Part shown: positions 8,707 through 19,224 of the stretch, in pieces
Layout of the letters: every line of letters begins with the position of its first letter
Numbering within the stretch: position 1 is the stretch's first letter
NCBI GenBank assembly: GCA_963782595.1
Contig: CAWAKJ010000002.1
Coordinates: 496,001 to 560,000 of the forward strand
Source of the DNA: JAMQPK01 sp963782595
GTDB taxonomy: Bacteria > Acidobacteriota > Vicinamibacteria > Vicinamibacterales > JAMQPK01
DNA length: 64,000 nucleotides
Reading direction: 5' to 3'
Made by a program: the position numbers and the translations under genes
Notes under the pieces: generated by a model
Seen by the model: the letters and a program-made list of their open reading frames with translations, nothing else
Databases searched by the model: none
Told to the model about the DNA's origin: nothing

Positions 8707-9576
8707 GTGCGTTGGTTGGCCGACTTCCTCAAGGCAGAACAGGCGCTCGTGCGCAGCATCGAGGGTTTGCTGACCTCCGCCGAACGAACGCCAACCCCTG
8801 GACCGCTGCGCGAAGCCCTGGAAAAAGGCTATTTGCGCGGGCGGCACACCCTCCTATATGGGGCCCTCAGGCACGGCGCCATGAGAGTGAAAAGCCCGTG
8901 GAAAATGGCGCTGGCCCTCGTCCTCGAACGGGGCGATACCTTCGTCGATGTCGGAGCCAACGTCGGGCGAGTCTCGCAAGCTGCGGCCTGGATCGTTGGG
9001 CCAAATGGGCGGGTGCACAGCTTCGAGCCGTCGCCGACCATCGCGGCGTGCCTGCGGCGGCGCATCGATCTGCTCGGCCTTGCCAACGTCACGATTCACG
9101 TGCGCGCCGCTGGCAGGTCTGAAGGATCTGCGGTTCTTCACGAGTACGCTTCGGGCCTCGGCGGTGCCTCGTCCCTGCGCAGTGGTTCCCTTTCGGGCGC
9201 GACACACGACGGAGAGACGCGTGTCGATGTTTGCCCGCTCGATAAATGCCTCAACCTCGATCGACTCAAGCTGCTCAAAATTGATGTTGAAGGCTCCGAA
9301 CTCGACGTCCTCGCCGGCGCGGAGGCTCTCCTCCTCAGGCATCGGCCCGTTCTCTTCGTCGAAGCGAGCAGGCAAACTCTCGCAGCGTTCGGGCACACGC
9401 TGGACGAGCTCATCGAGACTCTTTCGACGCTCGGCTACGAGCTCTATTCGTGGCGCAAGAGCAAGCTCGTCCGGGTCACGCGAGCCGAGGACATTCCAGA
9501 AGAATGGCACCACGACGACCTCTTTGGCTTTCTTCCCGGACGACACGATCCCATCCGGAGGCAGTTTCCCTCGTAG
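8707..9576 (+). CDS. FkbM-family SAM methyltransferase
   Basis: The likely start is GTG at 8707 (289 aa); an in-frame start at 8623 adds an arginine-rich stretch that looks non-coding. Motif I is FVDVGANVGRVSQAA and the next strand is VHSFEPSPTIAACL, both diagnostic of the FkbM family (Methyltransf_21). LLKIDVEGSELDVLAGAE is the conserved post-core motif. FkbM proteins O-methylate sugars or polyketides. It is isolated from the main polysaccharide cluster and is followed by a short GC-rich hairpin (9576-9600). Confidence 0.85.
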   Translation: MRWLADFLKAEQALVRSIEGLLTSAERTPTPGPLREALEKGYLRGRHTLLYGALRHGAMRVKSPWKMALALVLERGDTFVDVGANVGRVSQAAAWIVGPNGRVHSFEPSPTIAACLRRRIDLLGLANVTIHVRAAGRSEGSAVLHEYASGLGGASSLRSGSLSGATHDGETRVDVCPLDKCLNLDRLKLLKIDVEGSELDVLAGAEALLLRHRPVLFVEASRQTLAAFGHTLDELIETLSTLGYELYSWRKSKLVRVTRAEDIPEEWHHDDLFGFLPGRHDPIRRQFPS

Positions 9577-9600
9577 CCGGCCACTCAAAAAAAGGCCGGC
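9576..9600. terminator. GC-rich hairpin after the FkbM gene
   Basis: GCCGGCC (9576-9582) pairs with GGCCGGC (9594-9600) around an 11-base loop that includes seven A residues. It starts on the last base of the FkbM stop codon. No T-run follows, so terminator function is only possible. Confidence 0.4.
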
Positions 9601-9633
9601 GACGACCTTATCCAACGCGAGAAAGGTACCACC

Positions 9634-10773
9634 ATGCCGAAGACACATCACGTCAGCTCCATCGCCGCGTTGAGCCTTGTCGCCGTCCTCGCCGCCGCGA
9701 TCAACCCATCCGCGCAAAGCGGGTTGCCGAATCCATATCGTCCTGTGAGGGGACTGGCCGATGGCGGTGGCCCGATGGTGCCCGGCGGCGACTGGGCGAG
9801 GCTGCCCGGCGGACGCGAGATGGGACCGCCGGCGTCGATGCACGTGGACATCGACGGGGAAAGCATCTGGGCGTTCATCAGATGCGATGAAACCAATCCG
9901 GTGACCGTCGCCAACGGCGGGCGCTTCGGGATCGACTGCCTCGATCCGAACGGCCGCATCAAGAACATCGACACGATCTACAAATTCGATGCGAAGGGTA
10001 ACGTCGTCAAGAGCTTCGGTGCCGGCATGTTCATCTGGCCGCACGGCCTGCACGTCGATCGCGAAGGCAACGTGTGGGCGACCGATGCGGCGGGCCAGGA
10101 GGCGGTCGCCATGGCCGCAAAGGCGGGCGGAAAGTTCGGCCATCAGGTCGTGAAGTTCAGTCCAGAGGGCAAGGTGCTGATGACGCTCGGAGAGGCCGGA
10201 GTGCCCGGCAGCGACGAACGCCACTTCATGTCGCCGAGCTCTGTCGCCATAGCGGCCAATGGAGACATCTTTGTCGGCGATGGCCACGGCGTGAACGAGA
10301 ACAACCGCGTCATGAAGTTCTCGAAGGACGGCAGGTTCATCAAAGCGTGGGGCAAGACAGGCTACGCGCCCGGTGAATTTCGGACGCTGCATGGCATCGC
10401 GATCGATTCACGCGGCCGCGTGTTTGTCGCCGACCGCGGCAATAACCGCATCCAGATTTTCGATCAGGAAGGAAAGCACCTGTCCACGTGGCTGCAGTTC
10501 GGCACGCCGAGCGGGATCGCTTTTGACGACAAGGATCAGATCTACGTCGCCGACTCAGAGTCAGACAACGTGACGAATCCAGGGTGGGAGCAGGGGATTC
10601 GCATCGGGGATGCGAAGACCGGCTGGGTGACCGCGTTCATCCTCGACAACGGGGGGGATCCGCGAACGCTGACGGGCAGCGGCCCTGAGTTCGTGACCGT
10701 CGACAAGCACGGCAATGTGTTTGGCGGGGAGCCGAGGCCGAGAGTGCTGAGGAAGTATGTGAAGGTTCGGTAG
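9634..10773 (+). CDS. Secreted NHL-repeat beta-propeller protein (peptidyl-hydroxyglycine lyase-like)
   Basis: A 379-aa protein with a signal peptide (ALSLVAVLAAAINPSAQS). Repeated NHL blades are easy to see: FIWPHGLHVDREGNVWATD, MSPSSVAIAANGDIFVGDG, RTLHGIAIDSRGRVFVADRG and TPSGIAFDDKDQIYVADSE, each alternating with IYKFD/VVKFS/VMKFS/IQIFD strands. This layout matches the six-bladed propellers related to peptidyl-alpha-hydroxyglycine lyase that are abundant in Acidobacteriota. Enzyme activity is not certain. A good AGAAAGG ribosome site lies 10-16 bases upstream of ATG. It converges on the pyruvyl transferase gene. Confidence 0.8.
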   Translation: MPKTHHVSSIAALSLVAVLAAAINPSAQSGLPNPYRPVRGLADGGGPMVPGGDWARLPGGREMGPPASMHVDIDGESIWAFIRCDETNPVTVANGGRFGIDCLDPNGRIKNIDTIYKFDAKGNVVKSFGAGMFIWPHGLHVDREGNVWATDAAGQEAVAMAAKAGGKFGHQVVKFSPEGKVLMTLGEAGVPGSDERHFMSPSSVAIAANGDIFVGDGHGVNENNRVMKFSKDGRFIKAWGKTGYAPGEFRTLHGIAIDSRGRVFVADRGNNRIQIFDQEGKHLSTWLQFGTPSGIAFDDKDQIYVADSESDNVTNPGWEQGIRIGDAKTGWVTAFILDNGGDPRTLTGSGPEFVTVDKHGNVFGGEPRPRVLRKYVKVR

Positions 10774-10790
10774 ACTTACCAGCGTGCTCA

Positions 10791-12096
10791 TCAAGCGACG
10801 GATGCGGGTGCCGCTCTCGACGCGGCAGTCCGAGTCGCATCGCGAATGCCCAGCGCTGCCAGAAGCTGCGGTTCGACCAGTGGCACGGCCCGTAGAACCT
10901 CGTTACGCACCGCGCCGACGACGTCAGGCGAGTTGATGAGACCGCAGACATGTTCCAGGCGACGCACTCTCCAGTACCGCTGACGTAATTCCTGCAGGTG
11001 AACGAAGAAGTCCAGAGCGTCGTTCATCGCGGAGAACACCCATCGTTTGTCCCGCCAACCGAATCGGGGCCCTGCGCTCACGTCCCACGTTTGTAGTGGT
11101 GCAACGTCCCCCACGCAGACGGCCGGCGTGCCGACTCGCCACGCGTTGACGGCCACGTGATAGGTGTCGGTCACGACCGCACGGAAAGTGGGGAGTAGAC
11201 CGAGGATGTCACCCAGGAAGGGGGTTTGAAGCTCGTCGATGTTCCGAATGTTCACCCCTCCCATTCTCCATAGCGCACGTTGCCAGGCGACTCTTTTCGA
11301 AGTAACGCGCCACGGCAGCCACACGGCCGTGCTGTCGAGGCGGCGGGCGACATCAGCGGCAAACGTCGCGATCGCTCTTTCGCTGCCGCTCGTGCGACCG
11401 ATCCAGACGCCAACCGCGCCTTGCGCCTTTCCGTTTTCGGTCGTCCGGCGCCGGGTCAAATGATCCAGGTCATGCGGACCCAGAAGCAGGGAGCAATCGA
11501 ACCCGAGACATGTGTCGACACGGGAATCCCGCGCGCGCGCGGCGCGCTCTGCCGAGAACACGTCCCGCATCCAGACCGCACGGGTCTCCCGGAGGAAACG
11601 GTCGAGCGTCGGACCATAGCCAGCGTCTGCGTAGTCGGCCAGAGTATTGAAGAGCAGGTTTCCGCCGAAGCTGACCGTCCGCTCCGGCACGTCCTTGGGC
11701 GCGCCTTCCAGGTACTAGCCACCGGCGCGCCTGCTCCAGCCCCTCGTTCAAAGACTTTGCCAGACCAAGTTGGACCTGGCGGCGTGCCACCTCCATGTGG
11801 TAATGCGCCATGTGCAGGAAGTCACCCCAGTACACCACGACATCGCTGTCCAGAACCTCATCCCAGCGGTCACGCAGACAGTGGTATTCGATGGCACTGT
11901 CCTGACGGTCTGTGAGCGACTGCCTTTCGCGGGAGTTGCGCGCGTGCTGGATTTCCTCGGGCATGTGAACCAGCCAATAGCGAACCCGATCTGCCACTCC
12001 GGCGCGGCGGGCCAATGCAGCAAACGCCAAGTCGACCGTCGACATACCCGGATTGGGCATTGGCTGGCTCGCGCATATGACGCTGATCGTACCCAT
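10791..12096 (-). pseudogene. Polysaccharide pyruvyl transferase family gene, frame-disrupted
   Basis: ATG at 12096 begins an N-terminal half (MGTISVICASQPMPNPGMST) that runs to about EQARRWLV. The remainder continues in the next frame from LEGAPKDVPERTVSFGGNL to a stop at 10791. The total span is 1306 nt, which is 3n+1, so one surplus base explains the break; removing one C from GGTACT/AGTACC at 11711-11716 restores a 434-aa protein. Late motifs VVTDTYHVAVNAWRVGTPAV match the conserved C-terminal region of the pyruvyl transferase family (PF04230), which adds pyruvate ketals to sugars. It stands alone, divergent from the propeller gene at 12330. Confidence 0.7.
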
Positions 12097-12329
12097 TTTT
12101 GGCTCTGCAGGACGTTGGCCGGACGGCGACCCGGCTGATCAGACGAGGAAAGATTCGTGTCGAGGTCTCTCTTGTAATTTGTCGGTCGTTTTTCGCCTGG
12201 GCAGTAGTCTTCAGTCCTTGGCACAGCCAAATCCTGGCAGAGTGAGACAGAGAGGAATGTCCCAGTCGTTTTAGCGCTTCGGATGATTGTAGGCTGCCTG
12301 GATCCCCCCTACTGTGACGTTAGGCTCCC

Positions 12330-13658
12330 TTGCGCCGAGTACTAGCCTGCCTTGGCCTTGTCCTGATATTCCTGCTCGCCGCGACCATCCTGGCGCAGGA
12401 GTCCTGGCGTCCGCCTGCCCTTCCCGGAGGCCAGGCGTTTGTCACCGACAATTCAGCTGACTTTCTGAAATCCACCGGTACTCTGACGAGCGGCGTCACG
12501 ATTGCGACCACGCCGCCGACGATCGATTTTCTCTACTATCCAGAACAGAACTATCCCGGCAACCCATGGTCTGTCTGGGGTGACGGTGTGGCGGTGGCCG
12601 GCAAATACTATTCGGCGATCGGTGACCACCGCGCCCCTGCGGGCAGCGCCTTCGTTTTCGAGTACGACGCCGCGACCCGAGCGTTTCGCACGCTTGTGGA
12701 TGTCAGGGAATTCCTGAACCTGCCAGACGGACATTACTCGCCCGGCAAGATCCACAGCCGGATCGATCTTGGAAGCGACGGCTGGTTGTACTTTGCCACT
12801 CACCGCGGGTCGACGCGTGTCACGACCGATCGCTATCACTTCATTGGCGACTGGATTCTTCGCACGCATCCTGGAACCGGAAAGACCGAAGTCGTTGTGC
12901 ATGCACCAATCGCGAAGCACTCCATTCCCACAGGGGGGATCGACCCCGATCGGCTGATCTTCTACGGCGGCACGATCGCCGGTGACCCGGCCGACAACTC
13001 CATTTCGTTCTTTGCCTACGACGCGAGATCTCGCAAGCTGCGGCATTCCGCGCCGAAGGGGCCGTATCGCTATGTGATTCTTGCGAAGTCCACCGGTCGC
13101 GCGTACTACGTTAACGAGGATGGTGGCCAGCTGATGCGGTATGACCCCGCAGACGACAATCCGCCGGTGCCGATTCCTGGAAGCATCGGGATTCGCGCAG
13201 CGACGCGCGAGACACCGGATGGTTATGTGTACACCGTCTCGTCGAGCGGCGACGGCAGGTTGTGGCGGTTCAACACGCGAACGGAACACATCGAGGAGAT
13301 TGGGAAGGCTGCCGTGGCCAGCCAGGATTACATTACGTCGATCGACGCCGACTCGACCGGCCGCTACCTTTACTACGTGCCGGGGGCGCACGGCAGCAGC
13401 CAAAAGGACGGGTCACCGGTCGTGCAGTTCGACGTCAAGACGCGGACGAAGAAGGTCATCGCGTTTCTGCATCCGTTCTATCGCGACAAGTACGGGTACA
13501 CACCTCTTGGAACCTACAGTTCGGCGGTGTCGCCCGAAGGCGACAAACTCTACGTCACTTGGAACGGCAATCGATCCGGTCCGGTGAGGGGACGTCTGGC
13601 CTGGGATGGCGTTGCATTGACGGTGGTTCACATACCCAAGTCCGAACGACAGCCGTAG
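12330..13658 (+). CDS. Secreted beta-propeller protein of unknown function
   Basis: A 442-aa protein with a likely TTG start directly followed by a signal peptide (VLACLGLVLIFLLAATILAQ). No ATG or GTG in the same frame fits better. The mature part has propeller-like repeats (GSDGWLYFATHRGS, DGYVYTVSSSGDGRLWRF, STGRYLYYVPGAHGS), so a seven- or eight-bladed WD/PQQ-type propeller is likely, but no family is recognised with confidence. Eight bases after its stop begins an ASPIC/FG-GAP protein, so the two are probably cotranscribed and may act together at the cell surface. The 233-base gap upstream shows nothing decisive beyond room for divergent promoters. Confidence 0.65.
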   Translation: MRRVLACLGLVLIFLLAATILAQESWRPPALPGGQAFVTDNSADFLKSTGTLTSGVTIATTPPTIDFLYYPEQNYPGNPWSVWGDGVAVAGKYYSAIGDHRAPAGSAFVFEYDAATRAFRTLVDVREFLNLPDGHYSPGKIHSRIDLGSDGWLYFATHRGSTRVTTDRYHFIGDWILRTHPGTGKTEVVVHAPIAKHSIPTGGIDPDRLIFYGGTIAGDPADNSISFFAYDARSRKLRHSAPKGPYRYVILAKSTGRAYYVNEDGGQLMRYDPADDNPPVPIPGSIGIRAATRETPDGYVYTVSSSGDGRLWRFNTRTEHIEEIGKAAVASQDYITSIDADSTGRYLYYVPGAHGSSQKDGSPVVQFDVKTRTKKVIAFLHPFYRDKYGYTPLGTYSSAVSPEGDKLYVTWNGNRSGPVRGRLAWDGVALTVVHIPKSERQP

Positions 13659-13666
13659 AGATCCAC

Positions 13667-15301
13667 ATGTCGCAGCAGCCACGGCTACGCCTCCGCCTGC
13701 TGCTCTGTCTTCTTCTCTGTCTCGCCCATGGTCCCCTCGCTGGCTGGGAGGAGGGGATTCGATTTGCGGACGTGACCAATCAGGCGGGGTTGCGCTCACC
13801 GCTCGAAGGCATGATGGCGCATGCCGCCGCGTGGGGCGATATCGACGGAGACGGGGATGCCGACCTGTTCGTAGGAGGTTTTGCCGATCGGCCCGACAGA
13901 GATTACCTGCCAGCACCGGGTCCCGTTTCTAATCGACTGTTTCGCAATCTCTCCAACGGTCGATTTGAGCAGATTGCGAGCCCGGCCGTCGAGCTCCATG
14001 GGCGCACCAGTGGCGCGGTACTCGTCGATCTGGACAATGACGGGATGCTCGATCTGTTCGTTGCCAACAACGCGCGATCGTCCAGCCGGCTGCCGTCCAG
14101 CCTGCAGCGAGAGGCGCAGCTCCGACGCCCGTCGCTTTTTCGTAACGATCGCGGCAGATTTGTCGATGTCAGCGCCGCCAGCGGAGGATGTCTGACAGCC
14201 GCCGGTGCGGCGAGGAGCATCGGCGTTCTCGACTACGACGGCGATGGCGCGCTGGACCTGATGGTTCTCGAAGATCGCTTTGGTTCAAGCCCGCACAGCA
14301 GGCTTTGTCGCAACCAGGGAGCGTTCAGCTTTGCCGACGTCACGGCCGAGGTCGGACTCCCGACTGATCTCTTTGGTCTGGCACTCGCGATTGCGGACAT
14401 CAATGATGACGGTCGGCCAGATATCTTCGTCAGTCATAGCAATCGCCTGTTCATGAGTACCAGGGACGGAAAATATGTCGAACCGGCGGGCTCTAAAGCG
14501 GCACTTGCCTGGAAGCCGCTGGATTCGGAAGACTGGCCCGCCGGCGCCGTTTTCGCCGATCTGAATCGTGACAGTCGTGCGGATCTCATTGTTGGCCTCC
14601 ATCACCGGCGGGCGCGCAATCGGGTGTACCTGAACGAAGGCCTCCAGGGTGACGTGCCTGTCTTCCGCGACGTATCCGCTGAAGTCGGCCTGCCTGCGCA
14701 GCTGAACACAAAGTCGCCCCACGTCGAGGTGCAGGACTTCGACAACGACGGATGGCCGGATCTGTATTTTTCCGCTGCATGGCTGAACGCCCAGGGGGCT
14801 GTCACGCCCCTCATATTCAGAAATGTCGGCGTCGAAGGTGGTATCCCGCGATTTCAGCCACTGCAGGAGATCTCGAACGACCAGCCGCACGCGTATTTTC
14901 CAGCGGGACCGTCAGCCGACTATGACGGTGACGGCAGAATCGACCTCTTCCTGGCCAACTGGTTCGCCGGCAACCACTCGCGCCTGCTGAGAAACGTCAG
15001 CCCTCCGAATCGGTGGCTCGAGATACGAGTGGTGGGACGAACCGCGAACCGGATGGGGATTGGCGCAAAGGTTCGCGTCTACAAGGCAGGAGAGCTGAAT
15101 CGCAAAGCCGGTCTACTGGGATTTCAGGAAATCGGAACCGGCTATGGCTTTGGCAGTGGGCAGACTGCGAGGACGCACTTCGGCGTGGGAAGCGCGGAAG
15201 CCGTTGACGTGTCGATAGTGTTCCCGAGTGGCTCCGTCACCGACGTGAGAGGTGTCCAGACCAATCGGCAACTCACAGTTGACGAAGTCGGAAGACCTTG
15301 A
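13667..15301 (+). CDS. Secreted FG-GAP/VCBS-repeat protein with ASPIC/UnbV domain
   Basis: The ATG at 13667 gives 544 aa; a longer frame starting inside the previous gene is rejected because the signal peptide (LRLLLCLLLCLAHGPLAG) begins here. Calcium-binding FG-GAP-type repeats carry DIDGDGDADLFVG, DLDNDGMLDLFVA, DYDGDGALDLMV, DINDDGRPDIFVS, DFDNDGWPDLYFS and DYDGDGRIDLFLA. The last 90 residues are an ASPIC/UnbV domain (NRWLEIRVVG, GIGAKVRVY, TRTHFGVG-like). Such proteins are integrin-like propellers, often surface adhesins in soil bacteria. It follows the propeller gene by 8 bases. Confidence 0.85.
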   Translation: MSQQPRLRLRLLLCLLLCLAHGPLAGWEEGIRFADVTNQAGLRSPLEGMMAHAAAWGDIDGDGDADLFVGGFADRPDRDYLPAPGPVSNRLFRNLSNGRFEQIASPAVELHGRTSGAVLVDLDNDGMLDLFVANNARSSSRLPSSLQREAQLRRPSLFRNDRGRFVDVSAASGGCLTAAGAARSIGVLDYDGDGALDLMVLEDRFGSSPHSRLCRNQGAFSFADVTAEVGLPTDLFGLALAIADINDDGRPDIFVSHSNRLFMSTRDGKYVEPAGSKAALAWKPLDSEDWPAGAVFADLNRDSRADLIVGLHHRRARNRVYLNEGLQGDVPVFRDVSAEVGLPAQLNTKSPHVEVQDFDNDGWPDLYFSAAWLNAQGAVTPLIFRNVGVEGGIPRFQPLQEISNDQPHAYFPAGPSADYDGDGRIDLFLANWFAGNHSRLLRNVSPPNRWLEIRVVGRTANRMGIGAKVRVYKAGELNRKAGLLGFQEIGTGYGFGSGQTARTHFGVGSAEAVDVSIVFPSGSVTDVRGVQTNRQLTVDEVGRP

Positions 15302-15480
15302 AGTCCTGAGCGTTTCATTTCGCGGACGTTCCACCGCGACAACCACTCGACAGTCTCTGCGAGTGTGATGGTGCCGACGCCAGTCGGCAAAAAAACACCG
15401 CGTACACCCGTAAAGCATTCTCAAACACGTCTCGATATGTTCGGTATGTTCGGTTTCTTACTTCTACGCCAGGAGGTCCG

Positions 15481-18400
15481 ATGGCCGCTGAGTACTCCCT
15501 GCATTCGCCATCCTGCGCGCTGAAGCGTGCAGATATGGGACTGTCCTTCGCAATCGTCGTGTCGCTTAGCGCGATACTGTGCACTGCAACCTCTTTATAC
15601 GCGGCGCCGGCGGTGACGGCGCGCAGCGGCGATTGGACCAACCCGGCGACATGGGGCGGCACGCCGCCACTCCCGCAAGAGCCGGCAGAAATCGCAGCCG
15701 GACACATCGTGACCTTCGATGCACCGTCGGCCGAGGTGGCGAACCTCACTGTGCGTGGCACGCTGCGCGTCGCGCGCGATCGCTCGACACAGCTCGCTGT
15801 GCGCTGCAATCTGATCGTCTATGGCGTGCTCGACATGGGCCGCAAGGGCGACGAAATCCCGAAACACGTGACACATAACCTGGTCTTCAAACTCACTCAG
15901 GCGAAGGCCGCGGCCTTCGTCGGTGGTGCGCACTTTGCGGCCACTGATTGCGGGCTGTGGGCGATGGGCCGCTTCGATGCACATGGCGCGTTGCTGACGC
16001 GGGCGTGGGGCAAGCTGAACGGTGACGTGGCGGCAGGTGCGACAAAAGTGACTGTCGATGGCGACGTGAGCGATTGGCCGGTCGGTAGTCAGATCGTGCT
16101 GACGCAGACGGCCGACGGTCTGATCCACTCGGTTGCTTCAGGCGCGAATCGTTACACCTCGCGAAATTCCGAGGCAGAGTATCTGACGATTGCAGCCGTC
16201 CAGGGTTCGACCCTTACGCTGACCACGGCCACACGCTTCGCACACAGTGGCAAGGCACCGTTTCGTGGCGAAGTCGGCCTCATGACGCGAAACGTCACGA
16301 TTTCTACCGAGCTCGAAGGCGCGACGAACATCGCGACCGATGTCCGGGTGCGGAAGTTTGCGCACGTCATGTTCATGCCGACCTCGCATGGCGATGGCAG
16401 CACCATCACGCATAGCGGAGGGGCGAGCGGAAATATCGAGTACATCGCGTTTCGTCACATGGGGCACTACGGCAAGCTTGGTCGTTACGCGCTGCACTAT
16501 CACCGATTGGGGAATGGCAGCCGGGGCATGCAGGTACGGGGAGTCTCGTGGTTCCAGAGCGGCTTTCGCTGCACGAATATCCACGAGTCGAATGGGATGA
16601 CCGTTGAGGATACCGTGTGTGTGAATCCCGGCAATGGGGCCGCCCACTTCGTGGAGGTCGACGAGCCTACGCAACAGGCGGATTCGGTCTTCGTACACAA
16701 CCTGGTCACCAATACGACGCCTCAGCATTTTTCCGACCGCAACAATTCGAGTCTCACTGGCGAACGCCTACGTAAAGCCACGGGGTTCTGGCCGGGCGCG
16801 TCCGAGCACGAGGCGCACCTCGGCAATGTCAGCGCGGGGCCGTCCCTGGACAAGGCGGACGCCACGGGGTACCACTGGCCCGAAGATCACACCAGCACCA
16901 ATGGGACGATCGCGCGCGTGTTTGTCGCCAACGAAGCGCACAGTCACACGTTTGTGGGCTTTCACAGCTGGCAGAACAAGGATCGCGGGCACGATCTCGT
17001 TGGCATCAGCGCGTGGGGCAACAGCGATGGGTTTCTCCAGGGCGCGTACATATTCGAGCTGGCGATTTACAACGCGCTGTTCGCACGGCAGCGAGTCGGC
17101 TATCGCCTCTCGACGACCTTCGGACTCGTGCAGGACTCGACGTTCATCGGACGCGGCGCGGGGGGCACACGGCTGATTAACGCGGCCGACAACGGCATCC
17201 AGTTCGGCAACTACAGCATTCAGCCGCACCCTTGGAAGGGCTCACGGTATCTGCGCAATACGTTCCGCGATCTGACTCCGGACACGGCGGGCCGCAAAGG
17301 CGTGGCCATCTGGCGCGACGCCGACAAATGCACAAGTGCCGCCGATGAGCTGAACTGGCCGGCTCGTTACTGCTCGTCGTCCTTCCCACGTCTCGCGCAG
17401 AATACGTTCGGGCCGGACGTGCATCCGTACCGCTTCGGCTGGATGGATGGACCGCGGCCGTTTTACCCGAATGTCAACAGTTTCTGGCTCGACTACGACC
17501 GGAAACTCATTCTCCTGCGCAAGGATCAGAAGACGCCACAGGGGCAGTTTCCGCCGAAACTCGTGAATGCCTCCTCCTTCTACGACTCCGTCGCCGACGC
17601 ACTGGCGACGCCATTCTCGGCGCTGCCCTCGAGCATCACTTTCACCAAGCTGCTCGACTATCGAAACAGGGCATATCCGGATGTCACACTGCAGTTTGAT
17701 TACAATCCGCCACCTTCGGTGAGCCTGACGACTGAACTGAGCGGGACACAGCTCAGGATGACAGCGGCGGCCAGCTCGGATACGCAGCGTGTCGAGTTCT
17801 GGGTCGATTGGGTGCTGGTTGCTACCGACAGGACGGCACCGTTCGAGGCGGTGATCGATATCTCGCGTCTGGCTCAGTACCGGTGACATCCTGCCGGCCC
17901 GACGATGGGCGTACGTGTACGCAAGGGCGTTCGATGGCGTGTTCATCAACAGGCAAAATCCAACTGATGCGGGTTACGAGCAGCGGGCATACTCGGCCAT
18001 TGTCGAGCTGACGCCCGAGGCGCGACGTCAGGGTCTGACGTCATCGTTCGTCGCCGCACCGCAATCAGTCGCCGCCGGCGGCGAGAGTCGTGCGTTGGGA
18101 GTCCCGCAGGCCGATTCGTGGTCGCCGTCTGCGACGGCTCCCAGTGCAGGTGCTGTGAATTTCGGTGCGTTCGCGGTCGTGACCGCGGAAGAGGCACATC
18201 TGAAGCTCGCGCCTGTGTTCAGTGGTGTGGCACGGCCCTCAGACCTTGCGTTCGCAGCCGATGGCTCGATCTTCGTCGCTGAACGCGCGGGCAAGGTCCG
18301 CCTCGTTCGAAAAGGTGTTCCGGTCGGGACGCTCGCGTTGGATGTTTCGAGTGAAGTCAGCGAGCCGGGAGGGGGTTTGCTGGCGATTGCGATCGCCCCG

Positions 18401-19132
18401 AAGTTCGAGGCAACCGGGATGATGTACGTTCTGTACGCGGCCGACATGCCGCGTGGCGGGCGGGAGTTCGTGCTTGCACGTGTTCGTTACGTCAATGGCG
18501 TCTTTGGCGAACGTGCTGTTCTGCTGCGGACGCCCATGTCAACGGAAACCGCGACTGGCGCGCTGCGAGTCGGTCCGGATGGGAAGCTGTACGTGGCACT
18601 CGCCAGCTCTGCCGGCGATCCCCTTGACGAAAGCGCGGCGACCTATAGCGGCAAAGTGCTGCGTCTGAATCTCGACGGCACGACACCGGACGATCAGCCG
18701 CGTTCCACGCCTGTTTTTTCGACTGAGCATCCGCAGCCCCACGCCCTCGACTGGCAGCCAGCGACCGGGGACCTGTGGGTCCTCGACAGGATTGGAACAG
18801 ACAGCGGCCGATTGAGCGTCATCCCCGCCAACGCGGGGCGCGAAAGCAACACGTCCCGCACGTCGTACGCGCTGCCGCCGGCGACCGGTCCAACGTCTGC
18901 CGCATTCTATCGAAGCAATGTGATTTCGATCTTCAAGGACAACCTGTTCATCGCTGCTGAAAGCGGACGCGAACTGCTGCGTCTGCGCTTCGACCCGGAC
19001 AACCCCTCACGTGTGATCTCGACGGAACGCCTGTTGAAGGATCAAATCGGGACCTTGCGCGTCGTGGCCGAAGGCAGGGATGGCGCTTTGTATGTTGGCA
19101 CAGACAGCGGACTGTATCGGCTGGAGCCGTGA
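15481..19132 (+). pseudogene. G8-domain / Ig-like / glucose-sorbosone-dehydrogenase-like secreted fusion, frame-disrupted
   Basis: An 801-aa first frame ends at 17886, and a second frame continues to 19132 with no gap in domain logic. The first part has a signal peptide (LSAILCTATSLYAAP), then a G8-type beta-helix region (SGDWTNPATWGG, AGHIVTFD) and right-handed helix repeats, then an Ig-like domain (VEFWVDWVLVATDRTAPFEA). The missing last strand of that Ig domain (ARRWAYVYARAFDGVF) is in the other frame. A soluble PQQ-type propeller follows (ARPSDLAFAADGSIFVAERA, GPDGKLYVALASS). Span 3652 nt is 3n+1; dropping one C at AGTACC (17876-17881) gives a 1216-aa protein. G8 proteins such as CEMIP act on polysaccharides. 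Confidence 0.7.
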
Positions 19133-19206
19133 TCGATTTGCCCACGGCTCCGCCCTTTCAATGTCGAACGGGATGCCTTGGTCGATCTGAGGGCTGCGGG
19201 CGGGAA

Positions 19207-19224
19207 AGCCTGACGCGTCAGGCT
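19207..19224. repeat. Perfect 18-bp palindrome at convergent gene ends
   Basis: AGCCTGACGCGTCAGGCT is its own reverse complement. It overlaps the stop codon of the UroD-family gene (19218-19220) and lies 75 bases beyond the G8 fusion stop. It may act as a bidirectional transcription end or a protein-binding site. No T-run is present. Confidence 0.6.

Noticed and set aside
8854..10392. Minus-strand reading frame of 512 codons across the FkbM and NHL genes
   Set aside because: Antisense to two well-supported genes; GC-rich DNA makes such frames common.
13262..13666. N-terminal extension of the ASPIC protein
   Set aside because: It overlaps the end of the propeller gene in another frame; the signal peptide begins at 13667.
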